Below, one piece after another: positions 1-7,147 of a DNA stretch of 64,000 nucleotides. The position numbers and the translations under genes are program-made. Below the pieces are notes generated by a model. That model worked only from the letters and a program-made list of their open reading frames with translations. It was not told the origin of the DNA and searched no databases. The DNA is from Caryophanales bacterium UBA6356 (GTDB lineage Bacteria; Bacillota_I; Bacilli_A; RFN20; CAG-826): assembly GCA_002440125.1 (NCBI GenBank), contig DJRQ01000065.1:6667-70666 (forward strand), in the 5' to 3' direction. Numbering within the stretch: position 1 is the first letter of the stretch; each line of letters opens with the position of its first letter.

Positions 1-7
1 AGCGCCT

Positions 8-36
8 ATGACTTATATAGCAAAAAGAAGTAAAAT
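8..36 (+). promoter_or_regulatory. Promoter of deoB
   Basis: A -35-like ATGACT (8-13), a 17-nt spacer and a -10 box TAAAAT (31-36) precede deoB. A Shine-Dalgarno GGTGAGG (42-48) lies 7 nt before the ATG. The -10 is good and the -35 matches only in part. The upstream edge is cut by the window. Confidence 0.45.
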
Positions 37-55
37 AGGATGGTGAGGTAAGACC

Positions 56-1255
56 ATGGAATATCCTTATAAAAGAATTTTCTTAATTGTCGCCGATAGT
101 GCCGGCATCGGCGAAGAGCCGGATGCTGAGAAGTTTGGCGATAGGGGATCGAATACTTGGAAGCATGCCGCCGAAAGCGTCGGCTCCATCCATGTGCCTA
201 ATATGGAAAGGATGGGTTTGGGCTTTTTGGACGACATCCCTGGCGTGAAGCCTTTTATAGATTCCGATTCCTTTGCGCTTGCCCTTCGCGAAAGAAGCAA
301 TGGCAAAGACACGATGACTGGACATTGGGAGATGATGGGGGTTCTCACGACGAAGCCTTTTAAGACCTTCACGGACACGGGTTTCCCCAAAGAGCTTATC
401 GACGAACTCTCTTTGCGCACGGGCCATAAGATTATTGGGAATATGGCTATGAGCGGAACGGAGATCCTCAAAGTTCTCGGCGAAAAGCAGATGATGGAAA
501 ATAGCCTTATTGTCTATACGAGCGCCGATAGCGTCCTTCAGATTGCCGCTCACGAAAAGGTGACGGGTCTAGAGGAACTCTATCGATGTTGCGAAATCGC
601 CCGCGAGCTTTGCATGAAGCCCGAGTGGCGGGTGGGACGTGTCATTGCCCGTCCTTATCTAGGGACTTCCAAAGCCGATTTCAAAAGAACCGCAAACCGT
701 CATGACTATGCCCTTAAGCCCCCCATGGCGACCGATATGGATATCCTAAAAGAACATTCTTTCATGACGAGTTGCGTGGGAAAAATTAGCGACATCTTCG
801 ATGGAGCTGGCGTCACAAAGAGCGTGCATACGATTTCGAATTTGGATGGCATGGATAAAACCATCGACCAAGTCAAAAACGAAGATTGGACGGGACTTTG
901 CTTTGTGAACCTCGTGGAGTTCGATAGCGAATACGGCCACCGAAGGAATCCTAAGGGCTATGCGAGAGCGTTAGAGGATTTCGATAAGCAGCTTGGGATC
1001 ATGATCCCCCTTCTTAAAGAGAGCGACCTCTTGCTCGTTACGGCGGACCATGGAAACGATCCGACCTTCAAAGGGACCGATCATACCAGAGAGAAGGTGC
1101 CTTTGCTCGCTTATAGCAAGTCGATTAAGCGCGGCAAGCTTCTTCCCGAAGGCGATAGCTTTGCCAATATCGGCGCGACGATTCTTAAAAATTTCAATTT
1201 GAAGAAAAACGACGATTTGATTGGAACGCCAATCGATGAAATACTAGGAAAGTAG
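56..1255 (+). CDS. deoB: Phosphopentomutase DeoB
   Basis: Interconverts ribose 1-phosphate or deoxyribose 1-phosphate with the 5-phosphate, the step that passes sugars freed by nucleoside phosphorylases into the pentose pathway. The 399-aa length is normal. The alkaline-phosphatase-superfamily metal motifs are visible: the N-terminal VADSAGIGEEPDA segment, the DTMTGHWE motif near residue 87 and the C-terminal TADHGNDPTFKGTDHTRE segment. The start has a good Shine-Dalgarno and its own promoter. DeoC (30425-31081) and a pyrimidine nucleoside phosphorylase (from 63066) in this window act on either side of this step. The lipoprotein gene begins 9 nt after the stop, so it is probably co-transcribed. 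Confidence 0.96.
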   Translation: MEYPYKRIFLIVADSAGIGEEPDAEKFGDRGSNTWKHAAESVGSIHVPNMERMGLGFLDDIPGVKPFIDSDSFALALRERSNGKDTMTGHWEMMGVLTTKPFKTFTDTGFPKELIDELSLRTGHKIIGNMAMSGTEILKVLGEKQMMENSLIVYTSADSVLQIAAHEKVTGLEELYRCCEIARELCMKPEWRVGRVIARPYLGTSKADFKRTANRHDYALKPPMATDMDILKEHSFMTSCVGKISDIFDGAGVTKSVHTISNLDGMDKTIDQVKNEDWTGLCFVNLVEFDSEYGHRRNPKGYARALEDFDKQLGIMIPLLKESDLLLVTADHGNDPTFKGTDHTREKVPLLAYSKSIKRGKLLPEGDSFANIGATILKNFNLKKNDDLIGTPIDEILGK

Positions 1256-1264
1256 GTAATTAAA

Positions 1265-2284
1265 ATGAAAAAAACACATTCTTTCGTTTTCGCTTTGTCT
1301 TTCTTGCTTTTGTCCTCTTGCGGAGGCCAAAGCCTTGAATCTTCCTCTTCTTCCTCGATTATCGAAGAAGACCCTTTAACGATTCTTTCTCCCGCCGGGG
1401 CGCCGACCCTTGCGCTTTATAATCACATCGATGACGAGAATTTCTTAACGACCAAAGACGCCACGCAAGTGGCTTTGGCAATGAAGACTGCAAGCAATAA
1501 GGACGCTTTGATTTTCGATGGGGTCAATGGCTTGAAGTTCCATAAAGCGAAACAAACTTCCACTGATTGGAAGCTTGCGAGATGGTTGACGGGAGGCAAT
1601 TTCTACATCGTTTCCACAAAGCACACCAAAGAGGACATCTTCGACGAGAATAGCAAGATTCTTTCCTTTGGGAATGGCCTTTTGCCCGATAAAGTCTTTC
1701 GCTCTTTGGTAACAAACAAATGGCATTGGACGATAAACGAAGAGAATATCAAATACGAGGCGGGAACCTCTCAAGTTTCGGCGATTTTAGGAAGCGAGAA
1801 TTACGCTTCTTATGATTATTACTTTATTGCGGAACCGTCTTTGCAAGCGGCCAAGACGAATCTCAAAAGCAAAGGGATAGAAGCTTCGATTAACGAGATT
1901 TATAACCTTCGAGAGGAATGGAAAGACTATTCTGGAATGGAATACATTCCTCAAGCGGCTCTCTTTGTGAATGCTACAAGCTACCAAGCGAAGAATGAAT
2001 CCTTTGCCAATCTCCTTGAGGAAGTGGACGAAAATCTCAATGATGCCATCTATAATCCTCAGAAAATCGTTTCTTTCCTAAATGAAAAAGAGCCGAACTC
2101 CGATAATCAAGCGGATAGGCTTGGTTTTAAAGCGGCGCTAGTAGGGCTCCTCCAAAAAGAAGAAGCCAACCGTTTTGGGATGATCGACACCAAAAAAGTG
2201 CCTAATGCAAAAGAATTCGTGAACACCTTTATGGAGAAGATCGGCGAATCGGTAAGATTCGACGATTCCGATTTCCTCTCTTAA
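1265..2284 (+). CDS. ABC transporter substrate-binding lipoprotein
   Basis: Surface-anchored solute receptor of 339 aa. It has a lipoprotein signal peptide: hydrophobic stretch 7-16 and lipobox LLSSC with Cys19, followed by a Ser-rich linker (residues 24-33). The mature part resembles the NMT1/THI5/SsuA class, starting with ILSPAGAPTLAL and containing the pattern NGLKFHKA that suits the ligand cleft. The permease starts 17 nt downstream and is of the SsuC/TauC type, which supports the pairing. No ATPase gene follows. The ligand cannot be told: pyrimidine precursors, sulfonates and riboflavin-like compounds are all carried by this class. The place behind deoB hints at, but does not prove, a nucleoside-linked solute. 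Confidence 0.8.
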   Translation: MKKTHSFVFALSFLLLSSCGGQSLESSSSSSIIEEDPLTILSPAGAPTLALYNHIDDENFLTTKDATQVALAMKTASNKDALIFDGVNGLKFHKAKQTSTDWKLARWLTGGNFYIVSTKHTKEDIFDENSKILSFGNGLLPDKVFRSLVTNKWHWTINEENIKYEAGTSQVSAILGSENYASYDYYFIAEPSLQAAKTNLKSKGIEASINEIYNLREEWKDYSGMEYIPQAALFVNATSYQAKNESFANLLEEVDENLNDAIYNPQKIVSFLNEKEPNSDNQADRLGFKAALVGLLQKEEANRFGMIDTKKVPNAKEFVNTFMEKIGESVRFDDSDFLS

Positions 2285-2301
2285 TATATATAAGGAATAA
2301 G

Positions 2302-3114
2302 ATGAAGAAAAAACGCCCTCTCCAAAAATGCGTCTCATTTGCGCTTGGCGTTTTTTTCTTTATTTTCTTTTGGTGGCTTTTGAGCTTTTCCCTAGAAGCG
2401 AACGACCTTCATTACCTTCCTTCGCCTTTTAGAATATTCGAAGAAGTGGGGGTGCTTCTTTTTGGGGGAGGCGCTTTAAAGACATGGTCCGCTATCGGTT
2501 ATAGCAGCTTGAAGCTTTTTATCGGCTTCTCGATTTCCTTTGTCTTGGCGCTTGTGCTTGGCACTCTATCGTCCTTATTTCCGCTCTTTGCCTCTTTCGA
2601 AAAAAGCCATATCCTCCTTTTTCGAAGCATCCCAACCGCAGGGATCGCCCTCGTTTTAGGGACGGCCTTTTGGCTTGAGCTACCTTTCTTACAGCCTTTT
2701 ATTCCATCTCTTTTGACGATTTTGGTTGCTTTTCCGATTCTTTATCAAGGCTTTCTCGATGGCATTCTTGCGATAGGAGACGAGGTGAAAGATGCACTTC
2801 GTCTCGAAGGAGCGGAGCGCAAAATGGAAAGCGTTCTTTTTGTGTATTGGCCTGGTGCATCGAATTTTATCATTCTTTCCATAACGCAAGCTCTTGGCCT
2901 TTCCTTTAAGGTGACTATTATGAGCGAAATAGTCACAAACTCCGGAACCTCGAAGGCGATGGGGCTAGGGACGCTTATTGGGAAGGCTATAACTTTGGAT
3001 GCCGATTTGGAGGCTGCTCTAGGCTACTCTTTGATTGCCGTCCTTTTGGTTTTCGTCGTTGACGGCATCTTCTTTTTCCCTAAGAAAAAAATAGAAGAAG
3101 AAATAAGCGATTAG
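2302..3114 (+). CDS. ABC transporter permease, SsuC/TauC-like
   Basis: Integral membrane permease of 270 aa with about six hydrophobic segments (around residues 14-28, 65-88, 100-125, 133-150, 190-215 and 240-258). The EAA loop that docks the ATPase is visible near residues 165-185 (DALRLEGAERKMESV, then YWPGA). Shine-Dalgarno AAGGAATAAG precedes the ATG. It pairs with the lipoprotein just upstream. The expected ATP-binding subunit is not next to it; the following 600 bp are AT-rich and show no readable frame, so the ATPase must be encoded elsewhere or be shared. Confidence 0.85.
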   Translation: MKKKRPLQKCVSFALGVFFFIFFWWLLSFSLEANDLHYLPSPFRIFEEVGVLLFGGGALKTWSAIGYSSLKLFIGFSISFVLALVLGTLSSLFPLFASFEKSHILLFRSIPTAGIALVLGTAFWLELPFLQPFIPSLLTILVAFPILYQGFLDGILAIGDEVKDALRLEGAERKMESVLFVYWPGASNFIILSITQALGLSFKVTIMSEIVTNSGTSKAMGLGTLIGKAITLDADLEAALGYSLIAVLLVFVVDGIFFFPKKKIEEEISD

Positions 3115-3142
3115 CAAATTGCAAAGAAATCTTATCGGGCCG

Positions 3143-3166
3143 AAATAGGTCTATTTTTTATTTTTT
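3143..3166 (+). terminator. Weak terminator-like hairpin after the ABC permease
   Basis: A short AAATA-GGTC-TATTT hairpin followed by TTTATTTTTT starts 28 nt after the permease stop. The stem is short and AT-only, so efficiency is doubtful, but position and T-run fit an intrinsic terminator. Confidence 0.35.
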
Positions 3167-3628
3167 AGAGGAAAAAGAATGGGCCGATGATATCATTAGG
3201 CGTTTGACGAGAACGTCAATTTATTCCATCAATTAAGCAAATATAGAAAGTTGATTGGAAATCGTTGTGGATGGAATGAATAAACTTATCGGTGGATCGT
3301 TCGATTTTCATTCAAAAATGCATTAGTTATTATTTAGTAGACCTCGATGGCGGTGCAAAACCACTCGAATAAAAGGTTTAAAAAACAAAAAGCATTTAAA
3401 TTTCAAAAACATTCTAAACGAATAAATGTAACTAGAATTTAGAGCTAGTTAACATAATGGACATTAAGCGAACTAATCTATTTTAAAGCTTTAGAAGCGG
3501 TTAATATAAACAAATTAGTAGTTTAAAATTCAGCTTCTAATTTTCTATTTGCTTTCGCTGCCGCTTTTGATAACGGCCTCCTTTCCACTAAAAGAGGTCT
3601 TTAAGCTTTCTTACTTGCTTATTTCGTC

Positions 3629-3656
3629 AAAAAAAGCGATCGCCTTGACCGCTTTT
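3629..3656 (-). terminator. Terminator of the parE-rsfS operon
   Basis: On the minus strand AAAAGCG, an 11-nt loop and CGCTTTT are followed by further T residues, about 60 nt after the rsfS stop. The loop region can also fold around the palindrome GCGATCGC. This is the natural end of the seven-gene minus-strand operon. Confidence 0.55.
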
Positions 3657-3717
3657 ACTTCTGAGATTCCTTTTGAATCTTTCTTTAAAGGTTTCCAAAG
3701 TATCTTTACATATGACG

Positions 3718-4041
3718 TTAATGCTTCTTTGAATCCAAAAGCTCTTCGAGAGAAAGCTCTTTTCTACGAGCCTCGGAAAGGATATGAAGAACGAAGTCTC
3801 CGCCATCGAGAACGATCCATTCGGATTCCTCATTTCCCTCCGGCTTTTTCGTTTCCTGTCCTTTTTCTTCCAAGAAATCCAAAACGCTTTCGCTAAAGGA
3901 ATAAGCCGCGCGAGGATTGGGCGCGGTTACAATAATTACATCATCGTAAAACGGGGAACGACCTTTCGCGCTTATGACTTTGATGTCTTCCGCTTTCTTT
4001 TCTTCTAATAAATGGACAATGCTTTCGGTGATTTTTTCCAT
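3718..4041 (-). CDS. rsfS: Ribosomal silencing factor RsfS
   Basis: Binds ribosomal protein uL14 on the 50S subunit and blocks subunit joining when nutrients run low. It is a short Iojap/RsfS-type protein, 107 aa from the chosen start, with the conserved N-terminal helix (IVHLLEEKKAEDIKVI), a YDDVIIVTAPNPRAA segment and the C-terminal WIVLDGGDFVLHIL signature. An ATG at 4071 would lie inside nadD/yqeK. The ATG at 4041 comes 2 nt after that gene's stop and has an AGGAG Shine-Dalgarno at good spacing, so I chose it. It is the last gene of the conserved yqeG-to-rsfS cluster. Confidence 0.9.
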   Translation of the reverse strand: MEKITESIVHLLEEKKAEDIKVISAKGRSPFYDDVIIVTAPNPRAAYSFSESVLDFLEEKGQETKKPEGNEESEWIVLDGGDFVLHILSEARRKELSLEELLDSKKH

Positions 4042-4043
4042 TC

Positions 4044-5147
4044 CTATTCTCCTGAATAATAATCGAAACACTCTTTGCTTAAGGGGTCTTCGATTCGGGT
4101 TTTCGTTTTCTTTTCCAAAAACTCTTTGTTTGCTTTGAGGACATTTTTGAATCCTTTTTCATAATCGTGAAGGCAATCGGCGATTAGATTACTTGAGTCA
4201 TAGCCTCTGGTGGGTTCGATTTTATCGGCGCTATAGAGGATCATCGCCAATGGGCTCATTCTTTTGGAGCCGGTGCAATGGTTTTTGATTGCATCGAATA
4301 TCTCTTCGTCTTCGATCCCAAAAAGCTCCTTGGCTAGAGTCACGCCGGAATATTGATGCACGGCATAAGAAGGCAAATTCTTTACATTTAGATTGGGGAA
4401 ACTCTCCTTCGCTTTCAAGCGGCCTTCGGCGTCAGAAAGATATTTCCCTAAATCGTGGATGGCTCCCGCGATATAACCCTTCCCAAAAAGCGAATGCAAA
4501 TGGTTGGAACGAACGATTTCTTCACAAAGGTGAGCCACGCTAAAAGAATGGACGGTCCTTCTTGAGCCGATTGTCCCCTCGATTTTTTTAACATAATAAA
4601 GTTTATGCTTTTCGATGTAGTTTATGACGGTTTTGGGTGTGTCAATGCTTCTTAGGTTTCTAATGTCATGGGAAGCGACTTCCCCAGAATCATAAAAATG
4701 AAGTCCTCGCATGTTGAACCGCCTGATGTTTTCCTTCTTGAGTTCGAAACCAGGGCGTGGAGAAAAAAGAATGTGGCAAGTCTTGGAAAGAAGATCTGGG
4801 TCTTTCCAACGATCGAAACTATTCACTTCGTCGGCGCCTATTAAAAAGTAAAGATCTTCTTTTTTATAGATGGATTTGAAATGCTGTACCGTTTTAATGG
4901 TATAGCTGATGTCGTCTTTTTCCTTTATCTCATAGTCGCTAATCGAAAAACAAGGGTTTCCAGCAATGGCCGCCTCCACCATGGCTAGCCGATCGTTTTC
5001 GCTTTCCTCGGTTATTTTCCAACGAGGCGCCTTGGCGGGAATGAAAAGAACTTTCGCCCCAAAAAGCTCGGAGCTGGCTGCATTTGCTATTCTTAAATGT
5101 CCGTTGTGAGGAGGATCGAAAGAGCCTCCAAAGAGGATGAGAGCCAT
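4044..5147 (-). CDS. nadD: NadD-YqeK fusion: nicotinate-nucleotide adenylyltransferase with HD phosphohydrolase domain
   Basis: Two enzymes in one chain of 367 aa. Residues 1-190 form NadD, which joins NaMP and ATP in NAD synthesis: GGSFDPPHNGH with the nucleotidyl-transfer histidines H14 and H17, GADEV near 104-108, and a variant of the usual SSTxIR motif (ASHDIRN, 158-164). Residues 191-360 form YqeK, an HD-domain phosphohydrolase: H200 and H206, HD at 231-232, H264, H290, and DKIEPTR from 308. YqeK proteins are known as symmetrical Ap4A hydrolases. In Bacillus the two are separate adjacent genes; here the frame is continuous. Ap4A is made by aminoacyl-tRNA synthetases under stress, so the fusion ties NAD synthesis to dinucleotide clean-up. 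The genes on both sides are its usual neighbours. Confidence 0.93.
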   Translation of the reverse strand: MALILFGGSFDPPHNGHLRIANAASSELFGAKVLFIPAKAPRWKITEESENDRLAMVEAAIAGNPCFSISDYEIKEKDDISYTIKTVQHFKSIYKKEDLYFLIGADEVNSFDRWKDPDLLSKTCHILFSPRPGFELKKENIRRFNMRGLHFYDSGEVASHDIRNLRSIDTPKTVINYIEKHKLYYVKKIEGTIGSRRTVHSFSVAHLCEEIVRSNHLHSLFGKGYIAGAIHDLGKYLSDAEGRLKAKESFPNLNVKNLPSYAVHQYSGVTLAKELFGIEDEEIFDAIKNHCTGSKRMSPLAMILYSADKIEPTRGYDSSNLIADCLHDYEKGFKNVLKANKEFLEKKTKTRIEDPLSKECFDYYSGE

Positions 5148-5151
5148 CTTT

Positions 5152-5451
5152 TTATTTGTTCTTCAAGACGATTCGATCTTTTTTCTCTTTGTTTTCCCGA
5201 TAAAGGGTCAAGATACGGCCGAGGCGATTCACGGGTTCGCTTCCAGTCTTCATAGCGAGTTCTTCCAAAAGCGCATCCGGCGTTTTTTCGCTTGTCGGAA
5301 GCACTTTGATTTTGATGAGCTCGTGGGCTTTTAAGGCGTTTTCCACCACTTTCAAAACGTTCTCGTCGATTTCGCCTTTCCCCAAAGTGATAGTTGCTTT
5401 AAGGGGATTGGCTAAGCTTCGTAAATAGGCTCTTTCCTTGGTTTTTAGCAT
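5152..5451 (-). CDS. yhbY: RNA-binding protein YhbY (CRM domain)
   Basis: Small CRS1/YhbY-domain protein of about 99 aa that binds pre-50S ribosomal particles. It begins LKTKERAYLRSLANPLKA, has the GxxG-type turn TLGKGEIDE, and ends KIKVLPTSE followed by a helix and RLGRILTLYREN, as in the family. Two ATGs are possible, 5457 (overlapping the yqeH stop as ATGA) and 5451. The AGAGG Shine-Dalgarno is well spaced only for 5451. It lies between yqeH and nadD as in Bacillus, where aroE is also present; aroE is missing here. Confidence 0.9.
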   Translation of the reverse strand: MLKTKERAYLRSLANPLKATITLGKGEIDENVLKVVENALKAHELIKIKVLPTSEKTPDALLEELAMKTGSEPVNRLGRILTLYRENKEKKDRIVLKNK

Positions 5452-5453
5452 TA

Positions 5454-6617
5454 TCATTTCCTCTTTTTCGTTATCTTTGGCGCGGATGTGTAAGCGCCGA
5501 TTCCCTTAGGCAAATAAAGACGGTATCTCTCTTTGGGAAGACCATGAAGGCTTATCCAGCCAAAACCGGCGATTCCGAAATCCCTATCTTCTTCTTTTTC
5601 GAAGGCGAAATCGAATGCGTCAAAGTCTTTGCTTGTTTTTAAGTTCGAAAGGCGTGGCTTTAGCGCTTTCTTTTCCAAATATTTGTCGAAGAGCGAGACC
5701 ATGTCCTTTTTCGGCGTTATGCGCTTGATTTCGGTTTTCATGGAGAAATAGCATGTTATAGGTATAGCCTTGCGTTTGCTTTCCAAAACATCGAAATGGG
5801 CCAATAGCCCAAAGAAAAGACTTCCTTTGTTTTGCAAAGCAAAGGTAAGGGGAGAGACTGTTTCCCCCTCTTTCACGATGAGCTCTTTTGGCGTATCGGA
5901 ATGTCCGAATAAGCTGTTATCGATGTTGAATCCTTCAGTGTCATAAAGATAAGAATCTTTGTCTAAGGGGATACGAAGGACGGGAGAAAGGGTATCGAAG
6001 TAATTTCCGCCGGCAATCGTCTTTCCCGTGTCGTTCTTATAGGTCGACAAAAAGGTGCTTATAAGGAGTGTTTTTCCGCTTTTGGAGGCGCCAATAAGAT
6101 AAATATCGCGCCCCTTCCTCTCCTCTTTTATTTTCTTTCGGACGGGTTCGAGGTCAAATCCTCGATAGACGGAAGTAAGATAGACTTCCTTGGAAGTGAC
6201 GTTTTGAAAGCCAGCTCTTTTGAAATGAAGTGCTACGTATTCGCCTAATTTTTCGTCATCGATATCCTTGGGAAGGAGGTCGCGCTTGTTGGCAAGGATG
6301 AGAATAGGCACATCTTTTAGCAAAGAAGAAACCTCTTTCACGAAGGAAGATTCGAAAGAAAACAAGTCAATCATATAAACGAAGAGAGCGGGTTTTCCTT
6401 TGGCGATGGAAAGCATTTTCAAAAAGGATTCCGAAACGCTGTTCTCTTTGGGTGCGTCGTTCCACCTCGTTTCTTGGAAGCAGGTCGAACAAAGGAGAGG
6501 GTGCCCTCCTTCCAAAAGCTTTGTCTCTTTGGAGATATACCCTTCCGCCGCAGCATCTGTTTCTTGTAAAGCGGCTCCACACCGGTAGCACCGCTCCACC
6601 TTTTTCATTTCTTCCAT
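5454..6617 (-). CDS. yqeH: Ribosome biogenesis GTPase YqeH
   Basis: Circularly permuted GTPase needed for 30S subunit maturation; 387 aa. An N-terminal zinc finger has C10/C13 and C43/C46. The permuted order of GTPase motifs is clear: G4 NKRD at 110-113 comes before the P-loop at 176-183 and G3 DTEG at 226-229. The P-loop reads GASKSGKT, a departure from the usual GxxNVGKS. The C-terminal part carries the RNA-binding region. A strong Shine-Dalgarno AAGGAGGGGG precedes the ATG. It overlaps the end of yqeG by 13 nt, indicating translational coupling. Confidence 0.93.
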   Translation of the reverse strand: MEEMKKVERCYRCGAALQETDAAAEGYISKETKLLEGGHPLLCSTCFQETRWNDAPKENSVSESFLKMLSIAKGKPALFVYMIDLFSFESSFVKEVSSLLKDVPILILANKRDLLPKDIDDEKLGEYVALHFKRAGFQNVTSKEVYLTSVYRGFDLEPVRKKIKEERKGRDIYLIGASKSGKTLLISTFLSTYKNDTGKTIAGGNYFDTLSPVLRIPLDKDSYLYDTEGFNIDNSLFGHSDTPKELIVKEGETVSPLTFALQNKGSLFFGLLAHFDVLESKRKAIPITCYFSMKTEIKRITPKKDMVSLFDKYLEKKALKPRLSNLKTSKDFDAFDFAFEKEEDRDFGIAGFGWISLHGLPKERYRLYLPKGIGAYTSAPKITKKRK

Positions 6618-7147
6618 GTTTCCCCCTCCTTATTCAATAAGGTATTGTACGGAAGGCGTTCGATTTCTCTTCTTCTTTTCTTTTCGAATAGCCTATTAAA
6701 ACGGGTGAAGAACGGTTCTTTTCCCGTTATTTTATCGCTTAATATGAAATAGATATGAGCGCCCTTTGCCGCCTTAAAATCGGTCATCAATTGGTCTCCG
6801 ATAAGAGCTACTTCTCCCTTTTTCCAACCTTCTTCCTTTAGAATCTTTTTTAATTTAAAAGAAAAAGGCTTCATGAGCATTGGGTAAAAAGGAACGCCGA
6901 GCTTTTTGGCGAAATTCTGCACCCTTTTCCCTTGCCCATTGGAGGCGATGGCGATTTGAAAGCCGTTTCGCTGGCATTCGTCTTTTAAGGCTTTTGCCTT
7001 GTCTTTGACGTCCTCGAAAGTATCATAAAAGGAGGCCAAGGTGTTATCCATGTCAAAAAGCAAGACTTTGATGCCCTTCTCCTTTAAAAGAGAATAAGGC
7101 AAGTCATAAGCGCTTTGGACTCGGATATCGGGTAAAGAAATCCTCAT
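6605..7147 (-). CDS. yqeG: YqeG family HAD-type phosphatase
   Basis: HAD-superfamily phosphatase of 180 aa, the constant upstream partner of yqeH. Motif I is FDMDNTLA, with the nucleophile and general-acid aspartates. Motif II is IASNGQ, the motif III lysine is probably in LMKPFSFKLKK, and motif IV is IGDQLMTDFKAA. The natural substrate is not known. A TTG at 7150 could start one codon earlier, but the ATG at 7147 overlaps the parC TGA by one base (TGATG), the usual coupled arrangement. Confidence 0.88.
   Translation of the reverse strand: MRISLPDIRVQSAYDLPYSLLKEKGIKVLLFDMDNTLASFYDTFEDVKDKAKALKDECQRNGFQIAIASNGQGKRVQNFAKKLGVPFYPMLMKPFSFKLKKILKEEGWKKGEVALIGDQLMTDFKAAKGAHIYFILSDKITGKEPFFTRFNRLFEKKRRREIERLPYNTLLNKEGETWKK

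Larger units (their letters stand above)
3115..3717. other. AT-rich intergenic region, about 600 bp
   Basis: No gene can be supported here; the DNA is clearly more AT-rich than its neighbours. It contains a weak terminator-like hairpin after the permease (3143-3166), a perfect 6-bp hairpin TTGACG-AGAA-CGTCAA (3204-3219), an imperfect inverted repeat around 3345-3370, and the rsfS terminator (3629-3656). I see no remnant of the ABC ATPase that might be expected after the permease. It sits between converging transcripts. Confidence 0.6.

Noticed and set aside
3345..3370. Imperfect inverted repeat that might be a tRNA arm
   Set aside because: No acceptor stem, anticodon arm or T-loop can be folded around it; nothing tRNA-like elsewhere in the window.
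3549..3896. Plus-strand frame overlapping the end of rsfS
   Set aside because: It is antisense to rsfS, has no ribosome-binding site and spans the rsfS terminator; the protein is low-complexity.
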